DNA of 64,000 nt, taken from NCBI GenBank assembly GCA_003116875.1, contig BCKT01000015.1, forward strand, positions 186,001 through 250,000, written 5' to 3'. Origin of the DNA: Takashimella koratensis. Taxonomy: Eukaryota > Basidiomycota > Tremellomycetes > Trichosporonales > Tetragoniomycetaceae. A program made the translations under genes and the position numbers. Positions 45,701 through 56,474 of this stretch are shown in pieces; the stretch's first letter is position 1; the number at the start of each line of letters is the position of its first letter. The notes beneath the pieces are model-generated. The model ran no database searches. It saw only the letters and a program-made list of their open reading frames with translations, and had not been told where the DNA came from.

Positions 45701-47694
45701 GTGTGACAAGTCTCAAGAAGGTCGAAGAGCCCGAGACATGATTGTCAGCTCTACCGAACGACAGAGCGCAAGCGATCGGATGCCAGGGCAGTGGGACGAA
45801 ACTTCCTCTCCTCAGTCACCCATCCCATCGAACAAGAAAGCCGCCTCTCTGGGGTCAGCTTTGACTCTGCCAAAGTCAGAACACCATGCAGTCACATGGA
45901 CGACGTGCCTCGTCTCCCTCGCTACTTGTATCCGTAAGTCTTGTCCCCTCTCAATCCTAGATACGATGCTTAAGATCTCATCGCCCCTCGGTACCCACAT
46001 CCTACAATCTTCCCGCTCAAGATCTCGCCAACGAGCTGAAAGATCGGTTCGCGGGTGAAGATACGGCTTCATTGGTCCATAAAGCCATGCCGGGGCTGGT
46101 ACAGTCCCTCTTAGCACAAAAGGACCTATTATCCACCATGCGAGGGGTTTTGGGGGAGGAACATGCTCCGTTGATGAGTAAGTCCCCTCCCAGTGTCTTC
46201 AAACGTGATCGACAGATCAATAAAACATGTTGAAACTGACAATCGTCTTAATAGACGAGTTTGTGGATCACCTTCAAGTCATTCAAGAGTTCCTTGCTTC
46301 ACAAAGTCGAAGTCAATCTGTCACCGCTTCCAGAGACGATGCTGAGCAGCTCAAAGACCTCGGTCAAGCATCTTCGCAAGGTAAGCCAGACCCAACGCGT
46401 CCACCCGAGTATAAGTTATAGGACTGACCCTCCACTAGCTTTCGAGAGTGGTAGCCTTGCAGCGGTTATTGAGCATCTCGTGGGGCTGAGCGACTACCTC
46501 ACTCCATCTCTGGTTCAGAGCCTGAAAGATTTACTTCTTGCTTTCAGACAAGACGGTCTGACGGCGAAAACGTGAGTCGCCTTGGTGAAGAGTGAAGGAA
46601 GGAGAAACTTGGCTGATGTACGTTGACGGAAAGCCTCGTACATGCAGTCACGGTGGTCAAGCGGGAGATCCTGGATGCAAACCCCCGCAACGAAGGTGAA
46701 CAGGTGTCCAAAGTGCCTGGAATCCTCGACAAAGTGAGCCTTCACACCCTTTCAGCCTGGCTCACGCGACCATGACTGCGTTGGAGCTTTGCTTACGTTC
46801 ACCGTCCAGCTCCTCGGTATCCTGCACGGGGAGAGTAAAGAATCTCAGCCTACTCTCCCGCCGACTCGGCCTACACGTTCTTCTCAACCACGGACTCCTC
46901 CCAAATCGCGAGTACCCGATGCAAGGCCCAATGTAGAGGTCCCAGATTCCAGGCGGGGGTCACATGAGTCGCAACTCTCACAGAACTCGCTCCAGTCGCA
47001 TCGCTCACACCGAAGTGACGTCCAGAAAGCGAGACACCGCTTGAGCCCAGAAAAGGTTAAAGATATGAATGATGACGATGAGAACATCAATATCAGTTCG
47101 TCGGAATCTAGTACTTCCTCTTCCTCCTCTCGAAGTTCAAGTAGGCGCGGGAGCGTCTCTTCTCGCTACTCATCATCCTCGGCTTCAACGACTCGTTCCC
47201 TTTCCAAAAGGAACTCTCACGTTCCCGCCGAAGACGAGATCCCCCTCCCACCGGCGACTGCAGACTTCCTCAGATCCAGATCAACAAGCTCTCCCCATCG
47301 GCGTGCGAAGAGCCCTGCCAAGAACCCCGCCCACATCATCCACGGGGACGCAGTGGTCACTACCCCTCCTGGACCTGCTCAAGGTAGCTACGACCTGCGT
47401 GGCCCTTCGCCTCCCCCGAACACCAGCACCGACGATGACGAAGCGGGATCAGAGTCTGTGGAAGTCAGTGGAGACGTATCGAGTTCGGAGACCGAGGTGT
47501 CAGACGACGAAGCCGCGAGATTATTAGCCCATGCGGACTCGGGACCGCGGGAGGTGAAAACGCAGATCAGGAGGGAGAGTCAGGAGGAGGAGAAACCGTC
47601 AAGAGACCAAGTAGAGAGAGCGAAAAAGTTGATGGGAGCGCCGTTGGTAACTCGAACACCTAGGCGGAGAGTCGATAGTGAGAGCGGAGACTAG
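42747..47694 (+). CDS. large Pro-rich protein with three helical repeats and a C-terminal helical domain, unknown
   Basis: Model of six exons: 42747-45933, 46022-46177, 46255-46380, 46439-46571, 46634-46733 and 46810-47694; 1,528 aa. The exon 1/2 join uses a CAAG acceptor and is the least certain. Residues 1-600 are Pro/Ser-rich with a PHPPYP/Tyr-rich block (~290-400). Three ~53-residue charged helical repeats start at residues ~620, 743 and 870, each built around KAM/AM-x-EA, a Gly, and AYEKAM. Residues ~1063-1250 (exons 2-5) look folded and helical (DLANELKDRFAGED, LAAVIEHLVGLSDYLTPSLV, AVTVVKREILDANPRNEGEQ). The tail is Ser/Arg-rich then acidic, with an SSSSSRSSSRRGS tract. I do not recognise the family. 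It is divergent from SIS1. Confidence 0.82.
44604..45518 (+). repeat. three in-frame copies of a ~53-aa coding repeat, ~125-residue spacing
   Basis: Copies at about 44604-44767, 44973-45140 and 45354-45518. Shared positions are basic residues at the start (IKKSIKQKAM, IKEKAKRKAM, IRKQAKQGAM), then HNEARQAAEAG, EEARKEAKKSG or AEAQKKAKETG, then YEKAMLASW, YEKAMIKSF or IEKKMVQAL. Linkers are Ser/Pro/Glu-rich and more diverged. The start-to-start distances of 123 and 127 residues suggest duplication of a larger unit. Confidence 0.85.
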
Positions 47695-47899
47695 TAGAGT
47701 GTATGTAACCGAGTGAAGAGAGAGGATAGATCGGGTCGAGTTTCGTCTAGTTGTAGGTTGAAATGCCACGTCGCCACGTTGATGCTACTGTACCCAGCCG
47801 AGGTCATCGTCATTTTCCGCACCGGTTCGAATTCATCCTGCTTCTGCGCCATCGACCACCGAGCAACCTACCAACCGACATCATATTCGGTTACCCAGC

Positions 47900-48527
47900 A
47901 TGATCTGGTTTGGCCAATTCATCTACCCGGCGCTACTGTTGACGAACGCGGTCGCTATCCTCAACGAGGAGCGGTTCCTCGCGAAGAGTGAGTTTTCAGC
48001 ATTTGACTTACCATCTCGTACTTTTTGTTCTTTCTACCAACCTGACCATCCATTCTTACTTCCCACTGTTGGGTGTGCGGACACGGTCACGCTGACACGT
48101 CGCAGTTGGGTGGTCGACGCGGAGCGTGCATGCTGCCAACGCAGGGTTCGGACATGCTCCACAGGGTTCTGGGCTGTACGATGGAGGAGGGTACGGCGGC
48201 GCGCCCAACGAAGGAGAAAGTATCAAGGTCAAGGCGATTCAATTGATTTCTGCGATCCGAACGGTCATGCGTAGTGAGTAAGGCAACGGGATAGGGGTAC
48301 ACGAGAGGGCGTGGGAGGCGTGTGGAGGCTGAAGGGAAGGAGTGGTATGGAGCACTTGGGAGGTTTGAACGAAACGCAGGAAGGAGAGCCGAGCTGACGA
48401 CTGCGTTCCCACTCAGTCCCATTGATAGCGGTCAACGTCGTCATGTGAGTTTTCTTCAGCGGCAGAGGAGCAAGTGCAGAGGTACTGACGAGCACTCAGT
48501 ATCATCTACGAGTTGTTACTGGGTTAG
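47900..48527 (+). CDS. YOS1: Yos1-like ER-Golgi transport protein (IER3IP1 family)
   Basis: Small membrane subunit of the Yip1-Yif1 complex needed for COPII vesicle transport. Four exons: 47900-47987, 48106-48273, 48417-48444 and 48500-48527; 103 aa. It begins with the family hydrophobic helix (YPALLLTNAVAILNEERFLAK) and ends with a second helix (IPLIAVNVVIIIYELLLG). Between them is a Gly/Tyr loop (GLYDGGGYGGAP) and the conserved IKVKAIQLISAIRTVMR. Exons 3 and 4 are 28 nt each. The last Ile codons are shared across splice junctions. Confidence 0.93.
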
Positions 48528-48920
48528 ACACCGGTCAGACGAGCGAAGGGTGGTTTGATGAGGGAGGGAGAGGGGTATTAATCGTTTCTCGGGGTTGATA
48601 TTCGCACCGCGCATCCAGGCTGTGTGGATGGATCGCCCGACTGGGTCCCAGCGCATGCATGATACGTACCCGGTCAGAGCTCTATGCATCTGTATACTAC
48701 TGTACCCATTGCCTTCTTGAGCATGTCTGGACAACATACCCCCGTCCTGCCGCATAACCCTCCACCTGCAACCCTGGGTTGTAAATAAAACGCGTCCCGC
48801 ATTCAGCGTCGCGATCAACAATTTCAACCTTGCTCCATCTCCAATCCTACCTCTTCCTCCTACCCAACACATCTTCCAACCTCCTCTTCCCATCGATTCG
48901 ACCCACAGCTCATACTCGCG
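48528..48920. other. intergenic YOS1 / DPB4
   Basis: 393 nt containing the YOS1 3' end and DPB4 promoter. TAAATAAAACG-like sequence near 48782-48792 may act in 3' processing. No gene is seen. Confidence 0.5.
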
Positions 48921-49974
48921 ATGCCCGCTCGACCAAGCTTACCGGCCGCAGGGAGCAAATCGGCCGCAGAGCAGCTCGTTTCTCCTGCCGCGGTTCAACA
49001 GCGCCAGAACTCGTCGGGGATCAGTGATTTCGAGTTGCCCAAGACGACGTTGACCAAACTCGCAAAGGGTTCGGTGAGTGAGACATCTAGCTGAGGGCAC
49101 GTACTCTCCTCGTGCTAGGCGTGATGCGCTCTTAGACTACGGTCACTCGTGTCTCTTGGAGCTCGAGAACGAATACGCGACTGCTGGAGACCCTGGCTGA
49201 CAAGAGATCACCAACAGATCCCAGACAACGTCAAGATGCAGCAAGACGTCGTTCAGGCATTAATACGCTCGTCTACCGTGTTCATTAGCTACCTCTGTAC
49301 GTGACATTGCACTGCATCCCTTCGCGGAGCAAACTAGCGACCAAGCCGTGCTGACATTACATTATCTAGCTGCCGCGTGAGTACACACTGTCGCACCTCG
49401 CGTGCTGCATCACCATCCTGATCGTCGCATTGTCGCTGCGAGTGCTGCTGCTGACTCACTCCGTTCCTTGATAAAGTGCCCACGACCAAGCGCTCGATCG
49501 GTCGGGAAAGTCGATCACAGCGGCCGACGTGTTGAAAGCGATCACTGACCTGGACTTTGGACCCGCGGACGCGCTCATCCCACTCCTAGAGCAGGAGCTT
49601 GCTGGTGCGTCTGCTTTTCTTTACCGCTGTGTTTGCGTCTGTCCTTGTGTCTGCGCATGCTTTGCCGCAGACAGAGTGTGTGCATCCCTGAGCGACCAGC
49701 TGACGCGTTCATAGGTTTCCGTGCCAATGTGCTCAAACAAAAGGCCAACAAGGCAAAAGCAAACGCAATCAGCAACGCGAACCGGAATCGACGCAAGTCT
49801 GGGGCAGACCAGAGTGGGGATGTCGAGATGGGCGACGGCGACGACGACGACGAGGGTGAGGAGGGAGAAGATGGGGAGGAGGGTGAAGGGGATGAAGGCG
49901 AGGGCGAGGCAGAGGATGAGGATGAAGTCGAGGAGGGAATGGGAGAAGAGGACGAGGTTGAGGCAGAGGCATGA
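48921..49974 (+). CDS. DPB4: histone-fold protein, DNA polymerase epsilon / chromatin remodeller subunit Dpb4
   Basis: POLE3/CHRAC17-type subunit that pairs with Dpb3 on Pol epsilon and in ISWI remodellers. Five exons: 48921-49073, 49218-49296, 49370-49376, 49477-49604 and 49715-49974; 208 aa. The histone fold is residues ~37-120: DFELPKTTLTKLAKGSIPDN, VKMQQDVVQALIRSSTVFIS, SAAAHDQALDRSGKSITAAD and VLKAITDLDFGPADALIPLL. Exon 3 is only 7 nt and supplies part of the Ser-Ala-Ala run after helix 2; leaving it out breaks the frame. The last ~65 residues are an acidic Asp/Glu/Gly tail, typical of this family. Confidence 0.94.
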
Positions 49975-50130
49975 GCGCGTCACATGTATCCGTGTACATT
50001 CATCGATACGTCAAGGTCGGGGCGGAGGAGGAGTGGAGAGCGTGGTCTACAACGAGACGTACAAGATCGACGCAGAGACTACAGCGGACAAGGAAACAGG
50101 AGGTTTCGGGATTTCGAGATGACCTCTTAC

Positions 50131-50834
50131 CTAGAAGACAGCATCGGCAATCTCCTCGAGCATACAGATTTCACAGCAACAGCAAAGCATGGTCCCGCAG
50201 GCCATACCTTCAGCCATCCCCGCGCCGGAGTTGCTATTTTTCGGAGGCTGGCTGACGACGATGACTTGGCCCTGTGTGGCGAGCCGAGAGGCAAGAGTGG
50301 GGGGGATGTTGAGGGAGGAGGAGGGGTCAGGAGATGTCAGCGGCGGCTCGAACTGGGACGGAAGGGAAGACGTACAGGAGCAGCAGGGGGACTAGACGGA
50401 AAAAAGAGCGTTAGATGTAGTCGCTAACATAAGATCGGATATGCTTACTTGGTATTGTACGAAGGAGGGTACGATTGAGTCTGTTGACTCCCGTAAGATG
50501 GTTGACTCCCGTACGGCGGCTGGGTGGGGTAAACCTGTTGCCCATATGGCTGTTGGGCGTTGTAGGGCTGTGAAGGGTAAGGTGGTTGTTGGGTGTATGG
50601 TTTCTCGGAGAACGGGACGGGAGGAGGCTGTTGCTGTTGCTGGTTGTTGTAGTTGGGGGTGTAGCTTTGTTGACCCGAGACCATCGGTTGCTGCGCGCCG
50701 TACGAAGGCGGATAAGACGGTCCAACACTCGTGCTGGAACCAGTTGTGCCGACGCCGTTCGCACCAGGACCAGGGGCGTAGCAGTACTGCTTAGCCGTCT
50801 CCCCTGGGGTCTGGTAATACTGCGCTGCCGACAT
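50131..50834 (-). CDS. CYSTM (cysteine-rich transmembrane module) protein with Tyr/Gln/Pro-rich N-terminus
   Basis: Three exons: 50834-50449, 50391-50376 and 50271-50131; 180 aa. The N-terminal ~130 residues are repetitive Gln/Pro/Tyr (SYGSQ, YPSQPY, QQQQQPPP). The last exon ends with GMACGTMLCCCCEICMLEEI and ADAVF, a CYSTM module: a short membrane-associated segment with clustered Cys near the C-terminus. The 16-nt middle exon (codons Pro-Pro-Ala-Ala-Pro) is required to reach this frame; direct joining of exons 1 and 3 gives another frame that destroys the module. CYSTM proteins are linked to stress and metal tolerance in eukaryotes; the role here is unknown. Confidence 0.85.
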
Positions 50835-51070
50835 CGGTGCGTGAGTTGGCGATAGGTAAGTAGCCAAGTAGACGAGTACACAGTAAGAGTTAGTGAGATG
50901 AGGAGAGAGAGAGAGAGCGACTTGACCACTTGGCGTCGCAGAGGTCGCAGAGGTGTCGGATGGCGGGAGACGTGTGAGTGGAAGGCATGGCAGTTGGCGT
51001 CGCAGATGAACAAAGGAGGGCGACAAAAACCACTGCAACGATCGGCACCCTTTATGCATCATGATTTTGG
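50835..51070. other. spacer between DAP1 3' end and the CYSTM gene
   Basis: 236 nt: promoter of the CYSTM gene and the 3' end of DAP1 (both minus strand). The minus strand is CT-rich (CTCTCTCTCTC near 50904-50920). Confidence 0.5.
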
Positions 51071-52015
51071 TCAAGGCTTGACCTTTCCAACGACGTTGTA
51101 GCGCTGTCACCGGCACACAGGGGTTTCAGAAGCACAGAACGGGGATGGAGAGGTGTTTGTGAAGGCGGTGAGGGGGGAGGGAAGGGGTAAGATCGAGAGA
51201 GAGCGGGATTTCGACGTCAGAAAAGCGAATGCGAGAGGGGTAATGAAGACAAGTCATTGTCAGTCAAAAGGAAAGGACAGTCATGGCGTACGTGACCCGT
51301 GACTTACCTTTGAGAAGAAGTCTTCCCACTGGTTCAGCGTCTTGAGCTGGGTCTCGTTCAGACCCGAGTAGTCTGGGATCGCGTCGGCTGGGTCGAGTGA
51401 GGACATGCCTGTTGAGGTGGATTGGGCAGGGGTGTGGAGGGGCAAGAGGTAGACGGTGAAGAAGGTGTACGTCAGCCAGGTCGTGTGCGTGTCAAGGTAG
51501 CAGAGCGACGTCGTGCGTCCTTTCTTTGCGGCTTCTCTAAAGCCCCCGGTCTCCGCTCGAACAGTCTGTTCCCCTTCCCCCTCCCCATTCCCATCCCCCG
51601 CGCGCTGTTCTCCACCACCATCACTGGCCTCGCTGCGCTCGGGTCGCAGACTCACCAAGACCCTTACTCGCGTCCTTGCCCGCAAACACATTATATCCCT
51701 TGCCCTTGCCGTACATCTCTGGCTTGGCAGTAACATCGTACACGCGACCCTTGATGGCGACGTAGATGGGCTTGGACGGGTCGTCGCCGTTGAACTGGGC
51801 GAGATCGGAGACGGAGATGGGGTCGTCCTAAGAGGAAAGGGCAGTCAGTATGTATCGCACAGGAGTGTAGTGGGGTGTAAGCTGAGATGAGGGGAAGAAA
51901 CAGATTAGGAGAAGGAGGAAGGAGGAAGGAGGAAGGAGGAAGGAGGAAAGAGGAAGGAGGAAGGAAGGGAAGCAGTCACCTTTGGAGGAGCGAGGTCAGC
52001 CGCAGGGGCAGACAT
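51071..52015 (-). CDS. DAP1: Dap1/PGRMC-type cytochrome b5-like haem-binding protein
   Basis: Membrane-associated progesterone receptor (MAPR) family protein, a haem-1 domain protein that supports cytochrome P450 such as Erg11 in sterol synthesis. Four exons: 52015-51980, 51827-51656, 51408-51308 and 51103-51071; 113 aa. The domain reads ISVSDLAQFNGDDPSKPIYV, AIKGRVYDV, then EMYGKGKGYNVFAGKDASKG with the Tyr residues expected to bind haem, and a C-terminal helix (LKTLNQWEDFFSKRYNVVGK). The short N-terminus (MSAPAADLAPPK) has no TM helix, unlike PGRMC1. The preceding small TM ORF (52421-52176) cannot be spliced onto it in frame. Intron 1 holds a purine-rich tandem repeat. Confidence 0.92.
51907..51968 (+). 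repeat. purine-rich short tandem repeat (GGAGGAA units) in DAP1 intron 1
   Basis: About eight imperfect 7-nt units on the plus strand; on the transcribed minus strand it reads TTCCTCC. It fills much of the 152-nt intron and may act as an extended polypyrimidine tract. Confidence 0.85.
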
Positions 52016-52175
52016 GACTGATGCAGCCTGATCCGAGATAATGCAGAGGACGAAGGCGGGTACAGGAGACGAACGAGAATGAGGTAGGGATGAGTGTGAT
52101 ATAATAGTTGGACGTCGTGAGTATGCAACTTGATCAGCTCTTGACAACTCGTCACTCCCCACCTCGCACCGTCTG

Positions 52176-52421
52176 TCATCTATACTCGCCCCTATCCGCA
52201 GCCACCTCTTGGCCAATACGTACAGCTTGCGCCATCCTGGCTTTACTGTTATCCGCCTGACTCGCGTGTGCGACTTCCTTGGCTTGAGTCTTGACTTGGG
52301 CAGCAGTCGGGATCGCAGGGATGTTGTTGGTCCCGCGGGTGTAAAGGTAGGCGGAGGCGGAGAGGCCAAGGGCTCCAGCGATCAAAGCAGGCGTAGAGGT
52401 AAGGGTCTCGTACCAGGTCAT
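52176..52421 (-). CDS. small single-TM protein, unknown
   Basis: 81 aa in one exon from the ATG at 52421 (an upstream in-frame start at 52613 would add 64 low-complexity residues). Residues 10-30 form a TM helix (PALIAGALGLSASAYLYTRG), followed by a soluble Ala/Lys/Gln helix (VKTQAKEVAHASQADNSKAR). It ends only 160 nt before the DAP1 start. I do not recognise it; it may be a real small organelle protein or an unrecognised exon. Confidence 0.45.
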   Translation of the reverse strand: MTWYETLTSTPALIAGALGLSASAYLYTRGTNNIPAIPTAAQVKTQAKEVAHASQADNSKARMAQAVRIGQEVAADRGEYR

Positions 52422-52912
52422 CCAGCGCAAGAGGGAGGGAGAGCGAGGGTGGGGTGGGTGGACGCGGGTGAGCGTGAGCTGGTTGTGGGTGTAGATGGAG
52501 GGAGCAGTGGGTGAGTGGGTGAGTGGGTGGTGAGAAATAGTGAATCCGAGACGAGCCGGATTTTGGGTGAGCTTGGTGGGATGACGCTGGCCGGCCGGCA
52601 ACTGACGAGCCATGGTGCGAGCCAGCCTGATAATGCGGATAGTTCCGGTTCCATCTATTATCCAGGTCTCGTTGCAACTCTCGTCGAGGCTTTACTCATC
52701 ACCTAAAACGCTCGCGGCGAGCATATCGGTGATAGCCGTCCTGTCACAGCAGAATCGAGAGCCATATACACAGTGTAGACACGGTACAGTAATACAAATC
52801 GACAATCTATCAAACAGACCCCGGCACCGTAGTAATGGTCAACCACATTGGTCGCTACCTCCCTCGTCTGTCCCCTCTACATTTGTATCAATCCCGGAAC
52901 TCGCACTGTCGC

Positions 52913-55900
52913 TTAGTCCTCGTCATCGTGCTCCGCATGACGCTGGAACAGCTCTGTAAGAGGAGAATAAGTCGCGTCAGCTCGCTCGATCTTGCGTGAA
53001 CCGGCTTTCATGAGGCAGACGCAGACGCAGATACGCACTCATCATGTCGTTCAAGGTGAGCTTCATGTTCTTGATCGCCTGGCCTGACAATGCGGCCTTG
53101 GCCAACTCGCGCTTGCTGTTCTGAAGAAGCAAGATACCTGATTCCATGGGTCAGCTGCATGCTAAAAACGTATCAGCTAAACCCCTCGCACTCACGATCC
53201 TCGACCGTCTCTGCCACTGTCAGCTTGTAGATGTTGACGTCGAGCGTCTGGCCCAGGCTGCGGGCCGAATCAGCACAAGCTCATTTCTACTTTGACCAAC
53301 CGACGTGATCCTTGGATCGGATGATCACTTACCGATGGGCTCGATCAAATGCTTGGTCCTCGAGACTGTGGATGACCCATACAAGTCAGCATCATGTCTA
53401 TACATCCATCACATCCGTCGAGTCGGAACCATCTGAAGCACCTACGCAGGGTTCCACCAAAGGTCCATTAGGACAACGTTGTTGCAGCAAGTCAAGTTGA
53501 GACCCGTGCTGCCTGCCTTGAACGACATGAGAATGACGCGTACGTCCTTTGAGCTGCGAATAGTCTCCAACACTTCCTGTCTCTTATCTGACCGCATCGA
53601 TCCGTCATCTGTAGATAACCATCAGCTCACCCATCGCAATCCGACGCCTTTCTGGCCGGCCTCCACTCACATCTGACGTAAGCCACGCCATCACGCTTAA
53701 AGAACGGTTCGATGAGATTGAGGAAACTCGTAAACTGAGAAAAGACGATTGTCTTTTCCTTGCGCTTACTCCGCTCCTCAATCCCAGCGATGAGCTGGAG
53801 CAACATCCGGATCTTGGAGCTGGAAGGGTGCGAGTCGATTTTATCTGTCTGGCTAGCGGCGTTCTTGGCGATCTCGATACACTCGGTGCAGTGTGTCGCC
53901 GTCGAATCGGTCAATCTGAAGATCGGATCAGCTTGCGAAAGCGAAGATAGCGATAGCTGAGATAAAGATGTGCTTGATCAGACTTACACGACAAAGCAAA
54001 TTTCGCATTTCTTCGCCGTGTTCACACCGAGACCACCGAGGAGGTCGGCGAGCTCGTCGGCGTCGTCCTCGTCAGCGGCTTTGCCGTTGATCGCCTCGGC
54101 GTCGGTCGCCAGCTTGGAAGCAACGAGCGACGGATGGTCACAAGCTGGAAAAGGGAAGGACCAAAAAGTCAGTCTCTTCTCGTCATTGAGCTTGACAATC
54201 TTCCTTCTTGTTCAATCCCCATGGGCTTACCTTGTCGCAATCGAAGAAGCATGGACAGAACCGAGGTGTAATTTGACATTGCTGTTCCGTTCTGCAAAAA
54301 TTTGTTAAACCTCAATGCGGTTCGTTTCTCCAAAGCATCGTAAAAAGCGCGCTCTTCGGAGTCGAACGGGCAGTCGACGACCTCGACGGTTCGCCCGGGC
54401 AAGTTGAGGATGGGTTTCCCGTCTGTCCCAAGGTGTACAGTCAGATGACGATCAATCCCCCGCATTATTCAATCGCGCGAATCAGTGCTTACCGATCGTT
54501 GCATCCTTTGTTCGTCGAAGCATCACCGCCTTCAGAATGATGTGCAGTCGTTTCATCGCCATCTTGGTTCGACCCGCCTTGACCTGTTTAGAGATCTGAG
54601 CCGCGAAGGTCTCCCAGTTGTCCAGCGGCTTCGCACGGAGGAACTTGAAAAGCGAGTATAGTTCTTCAACGTTGTTCTGGATCGGTGTGCTGGTCAATGT
54701 CAGCTAGGTTGGTCGATGAATTACCAAAGGTTGGCTCCCACAGCTTACCCTGTCAGGCACCAGCGGTACTTGGCAACCAGCTCCACCGCTCCTTTGGCCA
54801 CGAGTGTCTTGTGATTCTTAATATTTTGCGCCTCGTCTGAGCCAGAGTTAGCATTCCTCTAATTCCTGTACTGAGCACACACCAATCACAACACGAAGCC
54901 ACTTGACGTCGAACAATGCGTGAGTGCCTTTTGACTTGATCTTTGCCTTGGCCTTGGGTTTCGCCTCGGCATCACTATCATCCGAATCCGCTTCGTCTCG
55001 GGATGCGTCTTTGGATTGTTTAACGAGGTTGTTGTACTCGGACGAAAGGACTTGGAAAGTGGTGATGACCACGTCGAAATCCTCGAGCTTCTTCCCAACT
55101 AGGAGTAACAGTAATATGTCAGCCGATGTGTGAGATATATATCGGCTTAGACAAAAGCCTAGTCAATATCAGGAAAGTGAAACTCACGTTTCGCTCGAGA
55201 CGGGCCGTGGTGGGTACCAACTTTGAGGAGACCAGGCTTAGTCTTTGACTTGCATTCTGCCGCCCACTGCTCCATGACAGCCAGGGGAGCGACGATCCTG
55301 AGTCGCGTCAGCCTAGTCTCACCATCGAAACTATCAAATACTCACAAAGTTCCCTTGTAGCCCGCCTTCTTCTCTGCTGCGGTCCCTCGCCCATCCACTA
55401 TCCGCGCGAGCGTCTGTACCGTCTTCCCCAGACCCATATCCTGTGATTTTCCCATCAGCGTGTGTCCAAGCCATTCATATACGAGCTGAGAATTTTGAAG
55501 CTCGCTGATAGATCACTCACGTCGGCCAAGATTCCTCCAAACTTCTTCGCACTGCCGTTCTCGCGACTCCGCATCCAGGCGACACCTCGGATCTGGTGCG
55601 GCATGAGTTTGATCCCCGTTGCGAAACCTTCAACCTCGGCACTAGAGTCATCCACGCCTTCGCCTTCGCCGTCACCTACGGCACCCGCGAGGAGCTCGCG
55701 CATGTGCGCCTCCGCGTCTCCACCTTGCACCATGTAGTCCTCGGCGGTGATGCGTGCGGCATTGAGGTCGAAGACTTCCGCCTGGTTGTCCTCCTCGGGC
55801 TTGGCTGGACGATTCAGTGGAAGCGGAGTTGCACTGTTTGCCATAACGGTGTTGGTGTGGAGGCCCGCAGCGAGCTTCTGCGCCGCGATAGCAGCGGGCA

Positions 55901-56255
55901 CCCGTGAGGGAGTCGCCAAGATGGGGTTGGGGCCATTGGCGACCCACGTCGGCCAACCATCATGGTACCCTGTGTTCTTGGACTTGGGGGTCCCCTGGAA
56001 CGCTCCAGGAGTAGCAGGCTTGATGTAAGAGCCGTAAGACGAGGATGATTTCTTGGACGACGCCGCTGGAATTTTGGAAGGCTTGGCGATACTCGAGCCA
56101 AACGAGGAAGGAGGGGAATTGTACACGTCCTGATTCGGATGCAGGGGCCCCGACCGGCTTGCAAAGGAGGTGGAGGAGGTGGCCGCCGAGTTGGGCGCCG
56201 GGGAGGCCGTCAGGTCAATCACGTCGGCGACGCCAGACTCGAGAGGGCCAGGCAT
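52913..56255 (-). CDS. SNF2-family DNA translocase, Rad5/Rad16/Uls1-like, without an intact RING finger
   Basis: Fourteen exons: 56255-55521, 55440-55346, 55297-55188, 55098-54883, 54836-54749, 54689-54493, 54422-54231, 54144-53988, 53915-53671, 53608-53446, 53365-53333, 53257-53196, 53137-53039 and 52953-52913; 810 aa. ATPase motifs in order: LMPHQIRGVAWM, the P-loop DDMGLGKT (split by intron 1), LIVAPLAVMEQW, the DEAQ box at residue 386, CLTGTPIQNN, KEKTIVFSQFTSFLNL, MSFKAGSTGLNLT and DQAFDRAHRLGQ. The helicase halves are separated by a short zinc-like insert (KKCEICFVV, then THCTEC) that is too small for the C3HC4 RING of Rad5/Rad16. The first ~220 residues are disordered. The likely role is remodelling or translocation in DNA repair, close to SMARCA3-like/Rrp proteins. 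Divergent from CRD1. Confidence 0.93.
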
Positions 56256-56336
56256 GTCGAGCAGTGGATGGTGTTGAATGTTGAATGGAGCAACCGTCGT
56301 CTCGTTGATGTTTACGTTCCAAAATCGACCGTTGAT

Positions 56337-56342
56337 CACGTG
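56337..56342. promoter_or_regulatory. E-box TCACGTGA in the SNF2/CRD1 divergent promoter
   Basis: CACGTG palindrome 82 nt from the SNF2-gene start and 133 nt from the CRD1 start, within a 219-nt divergent promoter. Confidence 0.5.
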
Positions 56343-56474
56343 ACGGAATGACGCAAAAAAAATCCTAGGCAAGTCTCAGCCCAAAAAGTCATCGGCTTCG
56401 GCAACCTCGACTACCCACTACCCACTACCCACAACGCTCCATCGACTCTCGACCACCGCCGACTGGACAGCAGG

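Noticed and set aside
45934..46021. Alternative short introns (27 or 41 nt) at the exon 1/2 join of the repeat protein.
   Set aside because: Too short compared with all other introns here; the 88-nt intron with a CAAG acceptor keeps frame and was preferred.
47820..47840. GGTTCGAATTC resembling a tRNA B box.
   Set aside because: No A box or acceptor stem pairing upstream; it lies in the YOS1 promoter.
52176..52421. The one-TM segment as the missing membrane anchor of Dap1.
   Set aside because: The ORF ends in a stop, no donor joins it in frame to the DAP1 exons, and DAP1 has its own good ATG at 52015.
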